Assembly: GCA_014155875.1 (NCBI GenBank)
Contig: JACEFZ010018156.1
Span: forward strand, 806,001-870,000
Reading direction: 5' to 3'
DNA: 64,000 nt
From: Cepaea nemoralis
Taxonomy: Eukaryota > Mollusca > Gastropoda > Stylommatophora > Helicidae
A model generated the notes under the pieces. It was not told where the DNA came from and searched no databases. It saw nothing but the letters and a program-made list of their open reading frames with translations. Position 1 is the stretch's first letter. Each line of letters opens with the position of its first letter. The position numbers and the translations under genes are program-made. Shown here piece after piece: positions 11,290-22,100 of the stretch.

Positions 11290-12241
11290 TTTCAACACAT
11301 GGTCCTCACATTTTTCCAGTAACTTTTATCAATATTTAATAGCGCGGACTGGATTAGTATCCTGACGTCAGACAATTTGAATATAGTATTGTCAGCTGCC
11401 ACCTGTCCTTTAATTTTAGCCCACACAAGTTCTATAGGGTTAAAATGAGAATGGTACGGCGGAAGTCTCAAGCACCCATGACGATGCTCTTCTATCAACT
11501 TGTCGATTTGATATTTCTTGCTTTTTGGCGTCTGTTTTACAAGGGACAACAATTCTAGCTAGAAATACGTTTCTGGAAATGGTATGTTTTCCATTCGGAG
11601 TCATATCTTTATTGCTCCCTTTGTGCTCGATGCTGTAGGTATTTTGTCTTCTTGGGCAACAACATTGATATCATGCATTGTCCATAATTGGACACGACGG
11701 TCTATCTAGGGATGGAAGCACAGTATTCTCGAGCCAATCTCTAAATACATTACCATTCATCTTATTATGATAATCCCTATTGTCTGTATGCTTTGATACG
11801 AACACGAGCCCAGCATTCCGTTGTAAGCCACTATGCGTATTACCAGCATTGGCCATGACCAAAAGCTGTCCTTTACTACTGGGCAGATATCGCTTTATCT
11901 GTCCATCCACTGATTGCCATTCCTTATCACTTGTGTGGTGCGCATTGATCCACATTTCATCCAAACACACTATGCCATAATTTTCTTTGCGCATTTCCCT
12001 TATTTCACGTAGGTATCTGCTTCTCATGGCTCCTAAATGCGGTTGCTCGCAAAGATTATTTCTACCGCCCTTGTACTTTCAAATAGTGAAGATAATGTCC
12101 TTATAATTTTCCACAAAGTTGTTTTGGATAGCTCTATGTTATTGTTCTTTCTGAACCAAACCCTAAGTTTTCTTACAGTCACTGTTTCTTTGGCATCCAG
12201 CATTTTTATAATGCTGGATAATCCTGGATATAAAATCCAAA
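11290..12241 (-). pseudogene. Tc1/mariner-type (DDE) transposase relic
   Basis: On the minus strand the frames give, in order, a helix-turn-helix-like part near 12040-12220 (LSKTTLWKII), a core with VCLDEMWINAHHT and CPIMDNA (first two Asp of the DDE triad), and an end with LRLPPYHSHFNPIELVWAKI. That last motif, with its PIE acidic residue, is characteristic of IS630/Tc1/mariner transposases. Frameshifts separate the pieces (11553-11671 and about 12027). It is nested in the hAT and is itself interrupted by SINE1 at 12253. Confidence 0.8.
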
Positions 12242-12252
12242 ATTTTTATAAT

Positions 12253-12501
12253 TTTAGGAGTCTCCGTGGCGAAGTGGTCAAGCCTTTTGACTCGGGCTCC
12301 AAAGGTCGTGGGTTCGATTCCGGGCCGCATCCTTCGGTTCACGAGTTAAATTTTTCGGAGACTTCTGTGGGTCGTCGCTAGAGCTGCGGAGTTCGTGCTT
12401 TGTGCGATGCTTTCCGCGCTGCGGAAAGAGACCGAGCCATATGGGATAGAACCCGGTGCAATGAAGTCGACCCTGTCGTATATCAAGCGACTTTTTAAAG
12501 C
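12253..12501 (+). mobile_element. SINE1, tRNA-derived, plus strand
   Basis: Box A (TGGCGAAGTGG) and box B (GGTTCGATTCC) are both well kept at about 12267 and 12311. The body matches 10100-10348 and 22319-22564. Flanks share ATTTTTATAAT (12242-12252 and 12502-12512), an 11-bp target duplication. It is inserted at the 5' edge of the Tc1/mariner-like relic. Confidence 0.83.
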
Positions 12502-12512
12502 ATTTTTATAAT

Positions 12513-13127
12513 AGCTCGCCTTATGACATCTTTGTCAAAGCTGTCGACGAAATGACCGTTTACTCAAACCCAATGCATGCATTGTTCTTTTTTCGGAATT
12601 TGTAATAGTATAAAACAGTTTCCTGCGATCAGCTCCTTGACAAAAATATGTGTACAACTTCATAGCGATTCTTTGAAGTGTATAATTTCGCATTCAATCC
12701 CATTGAAAAATATTCACACATTTCAATGTTAGCGATAAGTGGTAAGATTTAAAAAAAAAAAAAACAACATATTAATCAGGTTTCATGAAATAACCCACAT
12801 TTTGAGACACCTCTGAATGAACAGTCCTAGTTTAAACAACGCGGGTAGTTGGCATAAGGCCAATCCCGTGAAAAAACGAACAATATTCAACACTGAGCGC
12901 TGATTGTCTGGCTACGCTGTAATACATTTAAAATGATGAATTTCATCTCAGACCCGTAAATTATATACCGCATATAATCAAACTTTGAAATATGCTGTAA
13001 AATCTCCAGAACAAAAATTTTTTTGTTGGGTGGACATAATGATAAGGTTATATACTAAATCTCATAATTTTCCCTCAGTTGGTTACTGAGATATGGATGT
13101 TTATATTGGGGCAAAAAAAAAATGATT
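12513..13127. other. Unassigned DNA inside hAT
   Basis: AT-rich with short A-runs and no coding signal. It may hold the end of the Tc1/mariner-like element. Confidence 0.3.
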
Positions 13128-13375
13128 GATTGATTGATTGCTTTAGGAATCGACATCACAGCATTCGGGACATTCCCATAAGTGCTCCGTCCCCATCCTC
13201 AGCAGCCAGCGAAGAGTTCCAACATTAATAGTTCCAGTAGCAATCTGATTATATGTCCGTCTCGCCTTTCCTCTGAGCGTCGAGCGTCGGCCAGATCCCC
13301 TCAGCACACCTCGCTGTCTCATTCTTACCAGACTATGGTGATCCATTTGCTCCTCCGAGGTGTACACGTACATAC
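13128..13375 (-). mobile_element. LINE-C 3' tail fragment
   Basis: The minus strand encodes RMRQRGVLRGSGRR, then LRGKARRTYNQIATGTINV and HLWECPECCDVDS, the same C-terminal end as 1820-2000 and 56655-56722. It ends in a (CAAT)n tail, seen on the plus strand as GATT repeats at 13128-13141. Only the last 250 bp is present, as expected of a strongly 5'-truncated LINE. Confidence 0.78.
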
Positions 13376-13769
13376 TATAAATGTTTTTTTCATCAATGTA
13401 TATTCCATATAGCATTTCACCTGTGTAGCACTTTTCACTTTGTCTTGTTATTTCGAAGTGTGCCTTTAACTCCAACCATTGGTTCACAATTATTTCAACA
13501 GCTGATTGAATTGATAACCATTTAGTTTCGCAATATGACATAATTTTCAGTGGTTAGGAACTATCATTTAATGCTTTATATAAATTATTATATTGCTGTT
13601 GTCTGACAGATGTTTTGGAGAACAAGTTATGTGTTTCCAAATTCCTTGGTAAACATTCTGATGAGGCATGTGATAATGCTGTCTGCAAGGAATGACACGC
13701 ACATTTTATGAGGATTAAAGATGGGATATCTTCCTTCAATTTTGCATAAACGCCATGGTTGGTACCAAC
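13376..13769 (-). pseudogene. hAT transposase, middle part
   Basis: Minus-strand frames give KEDIPSLILIKCACHSLQTA and LSHASSECLPRNLE, then CETKWLSIQSAVEIIVNQW, the region of hAT transposases upstream of the dimerisation domain. A stop or frameshift lies near 13545-13555. It is split on its upstream side by LINE-D, whose target duplication TTGGTACCAAC falls in the VGTN codons, and on its downstream side by the 9.8-13.4 kb block. Confidence 0.83.
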
Positions 13770-15401
13770 AACTGTGTTGTTTGTCCATCAAGAATGATAA
13801 TGACCATTCATTTCATCCAGTTGGGTTGAAGGTATGGAGCCGTGAGTTCTAATATGGCTGATAAGGCCTATTATGGCTCGAAATGTTCTTTGACAATGTG
13901 AACAAAGAATGCTTGACGTTTCTGGAGGAGGATTTTCTGCTGTAGTTTTTCTGTTCTGTCTTTTCTTCACAACTCTTGCAGTCCTGGTTGCCTCACAAGT
14001 GACTGCTCCCTTGCGTAATGATGCACGCCACGAATATGGGTCTCTGGCTGCAGTCTCCCAGGTGTCATGATGAATTCCAAAAGCATTCAGTGAGATTTTC
14101 AGAGTGTCTTTAAAGCGTTTCCTCTGGCCGCCTTGGGAGCATTTACCACAACGCAACTCGCCGTAAAAAATTCGTTTAGGGAGCCTGTGCTCTGGCATGC
14201 GAGTCAAGTGACCAGCCCAGCGAATCTGATTCTTTATTAGTAGAGTGTGGATACTGGGCATGGACGCTCTTTCTAGGACTTCAGTGTCTGGGATCCTGTC
14301 TTGCCATTTAATCTTCAGTAACTTCCTAAGGCAGACTGCGTGGAAGTAGTTTAATTTCCCAGCGTGTCGCTGATAAACAGTCCAGGTTTCACAAGCATAT
14401 AGCAGTGTGGATAATACAACTGCTTTGTAGACTTTCAGCTTTGTTTGCAGGCTTATTCCAGTTTTGTCCCATACATTCTTGTACAGTCTGCCAAAGGCCG
14501 CGCTGACCTTGGAGATTCTTGCATTCACTTCATCATCAATTATGGCAGCTTGTCACACAGTGCTGCCAAGATAGGTTAATTTCTCCACAACACTTACACT
14601 ATGACTATTCACTTTGATATTCGGCACAGTGTGATTATTCCCTGGAGCTGGCTGGTACATAACTACAGTTTTCTCCAAATTGATATTGAGCCTAAAGTTG
14701 GCACAGGCATGTGAGAAAGCTGAAACATTATGTTGCATGTCCGCCTCTGAGTTGGCGTATAGAGCGCAATCATCAGCAAACAGGAGCTCTCTGACGGTGT
14801 CGCTGTCAATTTTGGTTTTAGCTTTCAGCCTTCTGAGATTGAATAACTTTCCATCCATGCGGTAGTTGATGTCTATTCCAATGTCCTTGTTCTCGAAGGC
14901 ATTCGTCAACATAGCTGAAAACATGAGGCTGAACAGTGTTGGTGCCAGGACACATCCTTGTTTCACTCCATTGGTGACAGGAAAGGGCTCAGACAGTTCA
15001 CCATTTTCCTGTACTCTTGCCTGCATGCCATCATGAAATAGCCGCATTATTTGGACAAACTTTCGTGGACAGCCATATTTTGCCATAATCTTCCACAGTC
15101 CTTCTCTGCTGACTGTATCAAAAGCCTTGGTAAGATCAATGAAAGTGGAGAACATTTCGCAGTTCTGTTCCTGACATTTCTCTTGAAGCTGCCTTGCAGC
15201 GAAAATCATGTCAACAGTTCCACGTTCTTTTCTGAAGCCGCACTGGCTCTCGGGAAGAAGACCGTGATCGAGATGGGCCGTGAGGCGATTGAGAAGAATT
15301 CTGGCGAGTATCTTCCCTGCAATTGAAAGCAAGGAGATGCCTCGGTGGTTGTCACAGGATTGGCGGTTTCCTTTTCGTTTGTAAAGGTGGACTATTGACT
15401 A
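13770..15401 (-). mobile_element. LINE-D copy 1 (RT plus C-terminal C2H2 finger), 5' truncated
   Basis: A minus-strand non-LTR fragment of 1.63 kb with an 11-bp target duplication TTGGTACCAAC (13759-13769 and 15402-15412) inside the hAT transposase. It encodes a reverse transcriptase from the SIAGKILARILLNRL region through FIDLTKAFDTVSREGLW, GVKQGCVLAPTLFSLMF and FADDCALY, then a C-terminal region ([33 protein letters not shown]) and a single C2H2 finger (CSHCQRTFRAIIGLISHIRT). One break near 14530-14553 (TAS to TCH, then stop) separates two otherwise open frames of 259 and 246 codons. The endonuclease is missing. The second copy is at 20345-21504. Confidence 0.87.
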
Positions 15402-15738
15402 TTGGTACCAACCATTACCGGTGCATTATCGGTTCCAATTGCAGCCAAATTCTTTATGTTTACTGACCAAAGGTTTCTTCGGTACCTGAACTATACTTTC
15501 TGCATCACACTCTTCCAAGTGAACTGGTCCAAGAAATGTAGAAACTACTTTGTCTTTGCTGTTGCTATAATATATAACACATACACCAAGCACTGAAAGA
15601 AAATTAAAATCTAGAAAGTATCCGAAATATTCAACTCCAAATGAAAAGTATTTAGAATTGCATCCAGCATCCAAACGTCAGAAAACGGTATCCAGACGCC
15701 GGCAAAAACCTCTAGATTTGGATATAAAAGATCTAGAA
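15402..15738 (-). pseudogene. hAT transposase, upstream part next to right TIR
   Basis: The minus strand carries STFLGPVHLEECDAESI and then, after a frameshift near 15450, the words for LAAIGTDNAPVMVG, the conserved IGTDN stretch of hAT transposases. Upstream of this the frame fades within about 100 bp of the terminal repeat, so the zinc finger and N-terminal half are missing. Confidence 0.78.
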
Positions 15739-15749
15739 TGGCAACCCTG
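15739..15749 (-). repeat. hAT right terminal inverted repeat
   Basis: TGGCAACCCTG, the exact reverse complement of 2419-2429, followed by the duplication CATAAATG at 15750-15757. Confidence 0.9.
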
Positions 15750-15757
15750 CATAAATG

Positions 15758-16051
15758 TTACAAATTATGGTGTGGATTTTTAATATGTTTTGCATATTTT
15801 AAAAATCAATACATTAATCTTTAGTAATTTAAAACATACATATAAATATCGCTTATAATTGTTAAAGTAATTTTAAAATATTATTTGTGTTTTGTAAAAT
15901 ATTTTGGTAACATATAAAACGAAATAATTGTTATTAAACATGAATATTTTTGTTTAGTTTCCAAATCATCTTTTTGGTAGATTCTACATACTAGCATGTG
16001 CTTTTGATCTGTTCAGTGCAACGTACACGGTGACTGTGTCTGACTTCGATC
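15758..16051 (+). promoter_or_regulatory. Probable FTSJ3 promoter and 5' UTR zone
   Basis: An AT-rich 294-bp gap between the hAT target duplication and the FTSJ3 start codon. A transcription start must lie here or further upstream. No TATA box or initiator can be named with confidence. The hAT end is only 302 bp from the ATG. Confidence 0.35.
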
Positions 16052-16118
16052 ATGGGCAAGAAAGTCAAAGTTGGAAAGGCGAGAAAAGACAAGTTTTATC
16101 ACTTAGCAAAGGAAACAG
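16052..16118 (+). CDS. FTSJ3: FTSJ3 exon 1 (residues 1-23)
   Basis: Start codon and basic leader [20 protein letters not shown]. It ends in phase 1 at the donor GTAATA. Confidence 0.93.
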
Positions 16119-19100
16119 GTAATATGTTCTTTCATGAGAATTCGTAAAGATACGTACTATTTACATCTTTTAAAATGATTCATGGCCTCCCCACCTCAAT
16201 TCGTGTTATCTTCTTCTCTTCAGTTCTTGTGTTTTAATTTAAGACTGATGTTTCAGAAAAATGACTTTCTACTAATTATACTGTTAATAGGTTTAAAAAA
16301 ATGTGTCCTGTTTTCTCTAAAATATCTATAAGGTTTTCTTTCTGTGGTATGCACCAGACGATCTAAATAAAATATTGTCTTTTAAGTTTTATCTGCACAT
16401 ATCAGCCTGCTAACTTCTTTATCAGCTTCTGTATGATGTTATTGTTATTATACTGTATGTTTGTGTTCTGTTTTGTGTTGTACTGTATATTTTGGTTTTG
16501 CTGTTGTTTAAATGGGGCATTATCTATTCTTTACTATTATGTTCCCATTTTCCAGAAACCAAAACTGTCTCTTTATTTCAGGAATATCCTACATTTTGTT
16601 ACATATGGATTATGAGGGCTATTCCAAAATCAACCTCTGATTGGCTGGTAAAAATATACCGGTTGTCATAGCGACACCGTACATTGCTTGCACTTGCATC
16701 ATTCCATAGTCTTTTAGTTCACTTACACATCAACCTACAGTCGCAGTGGTTCACGAATTGCGAATTAATAAACATCGACACCGTTATTGCTTTTCTCGCC
16801 TGCTGTGAAATTCGTGATGTGATTTGTTTTCTTCCAGAAGATCAAAATGCGGCTGTGGTTCATCATCGATTGTGTTGTGTGTACGGTGACAACGGTATTA
16901 GTGACAGTTCTATGGGGGGGGGGGGGGGGGGGTGTTGGTGCAGGAAGTTCAGAGATAGGCGTAAAGATGTGCATGAGTGCCATATGACGAGCACGCCAAA
17001 AGAAGATACAGAAAAAGGATAAAGGGATTTTGCATAAGGATGCACCAAAGTGGATGATGAACAAGGAAACCAAGGGAGACACGAGACGTCATAGGACAAC
17101 AAAGAGACAGACGTGAAGCCGTGTTTCCAAGCGGTTGTGTTTTCCAAATTCTGTGTCAAGTGGATATCTGGATGCAATGATACGATGATCTGCAAGGGAA
17201 CAACAGACGAGGAATTTGTTGATAAGAAGCCATTGATGGAAGGACTGGGAACAGAAACCTAGACGAATTCTGAACGACGGAACTGTGGAATGGAAATTAG
17301 ACGTCAAGGTGAACAGGACAGAGTTAGGTAGGATCATTCGTAGATATTTTAAATAGATACCGACCCTGCTGTCAAGGGCGATCTATGTTCTACATGAATT
17401 GAATCTTATCATTCTACAACGCACAATTAAAAATGTGTGGAAACGTTCACTGAGCTACGTGATTTTATTTCTTGTTACCAGGTGAGATCAGTTATTGTTC
17501 AGTATTACGAGTTACAATGCTTTTATATGTGGATTCACTATAAGGCAATGAGGGTGAACAAGAACAACATTCAAAAGGTCGACCAAGCCACAGTGGAAAA
17601 GCATCAGGGACCACAATAACATCAGAAATTTATTGTGAGGCACTGAAGAAGCTTTGCCAGTCAATCCAAATGAGACATGGGTTCAATCCAATCTGAGGTT
17701 TATCCCTCATATATATATACTTTTTTCAACTTTTTTTTTTCCAACTGAATTTTACAGCTTCAGATAGTGATCTGAATCTTTATCTGCACCATTAAAGACT
17801 AACTGGATGTAAACATCAAAAGATCTTGTTAATACAGATATAAGTTTGATTGTCTGGTTTTGTCTGACAACACCTACATTACTGACTTATGTGACCATAC
17901 TGATTATGTCACTGTCATGCTGTCATTTACTGCCTATATGTATGGTACCTAGCGGTGTATGGGGGGGGGGGGGGGGGGAGTCTTGAGCCTGAGGGGTTAA
18001 GGCCGCCTGGCTAGTGCAGTCGCTGCGAACTGTGCAGGTTAGGGTTTTCTTTCCCCCCACCCCACCCCCAGCAGAAGATAATCCACACATTGCCGAGGAT
18101 TTGAATCCGGGTCTCCAGGAGGAGAATCCAGCAGTTTAGCCACTCATATTAATTAGGTTAAAAATTGTGTGAATAATTCTACATTTTCATTCTGTAGATA
18201 AGTATATGATCCAGGCTCCTTATAGCTTCCTGGATATTGTATCAAACTTCTTTAAGAACTTCCTTTCGTCTTGGTTTTTTTTTCTTTAGACTAGTTCAGT
18301 TGTTTATTGGCTTTTGCGGCTTAAATTTTCTGTGGGGTGGTGAAGCCAGTCCTATGTCAATCCTTCTTAGTCACTTCATGGTAAGTTGATGTGTTACTGT
18401 TCTTTGCCTCCCTTGTGGACCTTGGTAACACACAGGCAGTTAATTTACTCTGTAAACATTGGTGAATAATTCAGTTTTCATTCATTACCCCAGGTCCGTA
18501 TTTTTCCATGACTTTTCATATTATATCCTAACTTGAATTGATCCTATCAAAATGTTATCACGTCTTGGATTTTAAGGAGCCAGTAGCATGTTTGCTAAGT
18601 CACTTGATCATTACCAGAAATACCAGATCACAACTTCTGATCAAAGTTGCTAGTGCGTTTTCTATGCTATCTTCTTGACATTCTGGCTATCCATCAGAAT
18701 TTTGATATTGCCATTTCTTACATTCCCTGTAGTACTTTAGTTCCAGATAAAATTCTTAATGGGATGATTCATCCTTATCATTCCTAGGGCAATTGCATTT
18801 GTGTCTTCTTTCTTTTTTTGTGGTTCTAAATATTGCTGTTATTATTCTAGAACTCTTGCTTCCCATTTTATTTGTGCTTTCTCTGCCTCTTTAGGTGGCA
18901 TTAGAGCCGTTCACTTACTGTGATGGGTATTTTCCTCTGTATAGTCATTGAAAAACAAGGCGTTTTGCCTGCTCACTTTCACTTTCCTTGCCGCTTGTCT
19001 TTCCCAGTTCATACATAGTTCTAACATTCTTGGTGCCAAGTCGGCGAACTGAACACTTTGATTTTCATTCTAAAACACATATTAGCATATTAATAAACAA

Positions 19101-22100
19101 TTATATTCAGTGAAACTGTATTATTTTTTTTTTCAGGTTACAGGTCACGAGCTGCTTTCAAGCTTATTCAGCTGAATAGGAAGTTTGAGTTTTTGCATCG
19201 ATCAAATGTTGTCGTTGACTTATGTGCAGCCCCGGGTGGCTGGCTACAGGTGGCTGCAGAGAATGCGCCTATGTCCAATCTGATTATAGGTAAGGCTAGC
19301 CACATCTGAAAAAACATGATTATGTTGCTGTGGATACTTAATGATTTTCAGAACTTTTTGTTTACCGTTTGTCAATTTTTAAAAATATTCAGTCATTACT
19401 TTACTTTCTTGTGTTTCATGACATAAGATTACCTCCTGTGGCAGAATTGACTGGCTGCAACGATGCTATGAAATACTATACAGGTATCTAATGCATGTCA
19501 GGTAAACAATGACGCAGAGGCATACACAAAGGAACTGACATAGCATTGTTGCGTTTTCTTATCGTGTGTGTAAGTTAACTTAAAACAGTTGAGGTTTCAG
19601 AAATATAACTGATTATTCTAGACTAGCCTTGTTTATCTTGTGGTATGTCTGTTTTTTGAAATGTTGTTAACTTTTACTGAACTTGCCAGTTGCTGCAACA
19701 CAAGGATATATGCTTCCTATTTATATAATTGTATCTATATAAAAAAACAAATTAAGTTGCATGTCCTTCACAGGACGTAGCAGTCAACCCCAGCATTTTC
19801 GCTGTTCGTGATTCCTGGGCAAATTTTATGCTCAGTAGTTTGCCATTGCTTTCTGAATGACCAGCTCCTATACCTTTCTGTATGTTTGTCCTTGAGGTTT
19901 TGTCATCTAACCATATTAAAATTGTTCTATGTTCAGGTGATGAGTCAGTTAAACAGCACATTCATTAATCTTTAATATGACACATCACTTATAATATTTC
20001 ATTTATGATAGTTTATAATTGTGAAAACTTTGACATACATTCTGCTGCAGCATGTTTTTAACCCAACTTTTAATGAATCTTCTGTTGTGTTAAAAATTGT
20101 TGTAGTCCATGCTGTGAAGATTATGTTATGTACAGTATTATCACTTTTTCCTTCACAGGTATTGACCTTGTGCCAATTGCACCCATTCGAAATGTGAAGA
20201 CATTTCAAGAGGACATTACTACAGAGAAATGCAGACAGGTATTCAAGATATTCATTTTAAAAATATATTCTGCTGTCTCATTCTCTGTATCTTCTTTGTG
20301 TATCTTCTCTTTCTGGCCTCTTTCTTTTATCAGTAGTTGCTTCTGTTGTTTTCAGCTTCACCAAGTCTTTACAAACATATGGGTGAACGAGACCATACCA
20401 CAAGATTTCAAGGACGCGTCAATAGTCCACCTTTACAAATGAAAAGGCTGAAAGCTAAAACCAAAATTGACAGCGACACCGTCAGAGAGCTCCTATTTGC
20501 TGATGATTGTGCTCTATACGTCAACTCAGAGGTGGACATGCAACATAATGTTTCAGCTTTCTCACATGCCTGTGCCAACTTTGGGCTCAATATCAATTTG
20601 GAGAAGACTGTAGTTATGTACCAGCCAACTCCAGGGAATAATCACACTGCCGAATATCAAAGTGAATGGTCATAGTCTAAGTGTTGTGGACAAATTCACT
20701 TATCTTGGCAGCACTGTCACAAGCTGCCACAATTGATGATGAAGTGAATGCAAGAATCTCCAAGGCCAGCGCAGCCTTTGGCAGACTGTACAAGAATGTA
20801 TGGGACAGAAATGGAATAAGCCTGCAAACAAAGCTGAGTCTACAAAGCAGTTGTATTATCCACACTGCTATATGCTTGTGAAACCTGGACTGTTTATCAG
20901 CGACACGCTAGGAAATTAAACCACTTCCACACAGTCTGCCTTAGGAAGTTCCTGAAGATTAAATGGCAAGGCAAGATCCCAGACACTGAAGTCCTAGAAA
21001 GAGCATCCATGACTAGTATCCACACTCTACTAATGAAGAATCAGATTCGCTGGGCTGGTCACTTGACTCGCATGCCAGATCACAGGCTCCCTAAACAAAT
21101 TTTTTACGGCGAGTTGTGTTGTGGGAAACGCTCCCAAGGCGGCCAGAGGAAATGCTTTAAAGACACTCTGAAAATCTCACTGAATGCTTTTGGAATTCAT
21201 CATGACACCTGGGAGACTGCAGCCAGAGATCGAAATTCGTGGCATGCATCATTACGCAAGGGTGCAGTCACTTGTGAGGCAACCAGGACTGCAAGAGCTG
21301 TGAAGAAAAGACATAACAGAAAAACCAATGCAGAAAATCCTCCTCCAGAAACATCAAGCATTCTTTGTCCACATTGTCAAAGAAAATTTCAAGCCAAAAT
21401 AGGCCTTATCAGCCATCTTAGAACTCACAGCTCCATACTTTCAACCCCACTGAATGAAATGAATGGTCATCATTATTCTTGATGGACAAACAACACAACA
21501 CAGAAATGATTTTCTTACGTAATTGGCATTTCAATATTGGTGGGGTTTATTTCTCCTTTGAAGCTTGTTATAATTCTGGTTTATTTCAGTTATTATTTTG
21601 CAAGTTTTTCTACCTTCTATATCATACACTTTTGTATCTGCGTGGTCTTTGTTTCCTGTCAAATCAGACAAATACAGTTGTGTGAAATGATTTAACAGCT
21701 CCCAAAATGTGAATGAATAAGTAGAAATGATAAAGTGTTCAATCATCATATGCCATGCAGATGCATTTCATTGGTCCTAGTTAGACATCTTGTGGTCACC
21801 AGTCTTGGTTCTGACTGTGTTGTCCCGATTATGCCATGTGTAATTTATCTCTTTTCCTTCCTCTTGCTTTTTTCCCCATCAAGTTTGCCAGTTGTCACTA
21901 CGTTTTCTAGTTTATTTCTGCTCATGATGTACTCAGCAAATCTTGACTGTGATTGCGTCTCATTTCTCTAACCTATATATAGTATCAGTCAACTTTATCA
22001 TTTTATGCCTGTTTGTGATCACTTGGCAAGTTTACCTTCAGTAGTTTGCCATTGCTTTCTGAACGACCGGCACTCATACCATTTTCATGAAAAACCAACG

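Larger units (their letters stand above)
2419..15749 (-). mobile_element. hAT DNA transposon, 13.3 kb composite with nested insertions
   Basis: Both ends carry the terminal inverted repeat CAGGGTTGCCA (2419-2429 and, inverted, 15739-15749). The element is flanked by a perfect 8-bp duplication CATAAATG (2411-2418 and 15750-15757), the size expected for hAT. Pieces of one hAT transposase lie inside on the minus strand, in order, at 15402-15680, 13376-13758 and 8924-9838. The gaps are foreign elements: a SINE, LINE-A, SINE1 twice, a Tc1/mariner-like relic, a LINE-C tail and LINE-D. The transposase appears to begin in its middle region next to the right TIR, so the element was probably already an internally deleted, non-autonomous copy before the later insertions. 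Confidence 0.9.
16119..19136 (+). other. FTSJ3 intron 1
   Basis: A 3.0-kb intron. It holds a mariner relic at 16617-17060, two G-runs (16914-16932, 17961-17978) and a tRNA-like SINE piece on the minus strand near 18002-18150. The rest is T-rich and unassigned. Confidence 0.8.

Noticed and set aside
12201..12222. Palindrome around CCAGCATTTTTATAATGCTGG as a terminator or transposon end
   Set aside because: It is a single small hairpin in an AT-rich stretch of the Tc1/mariner-like relic, with no partner at the other side.
10100..12501. Functional tRNA genes at the box A/box B pairs
   Set aside because: The tRNA-like parts are heads of about 245-bp units that recur with target duplications, and they lack a clean acceptor stem, so they are SINEs.
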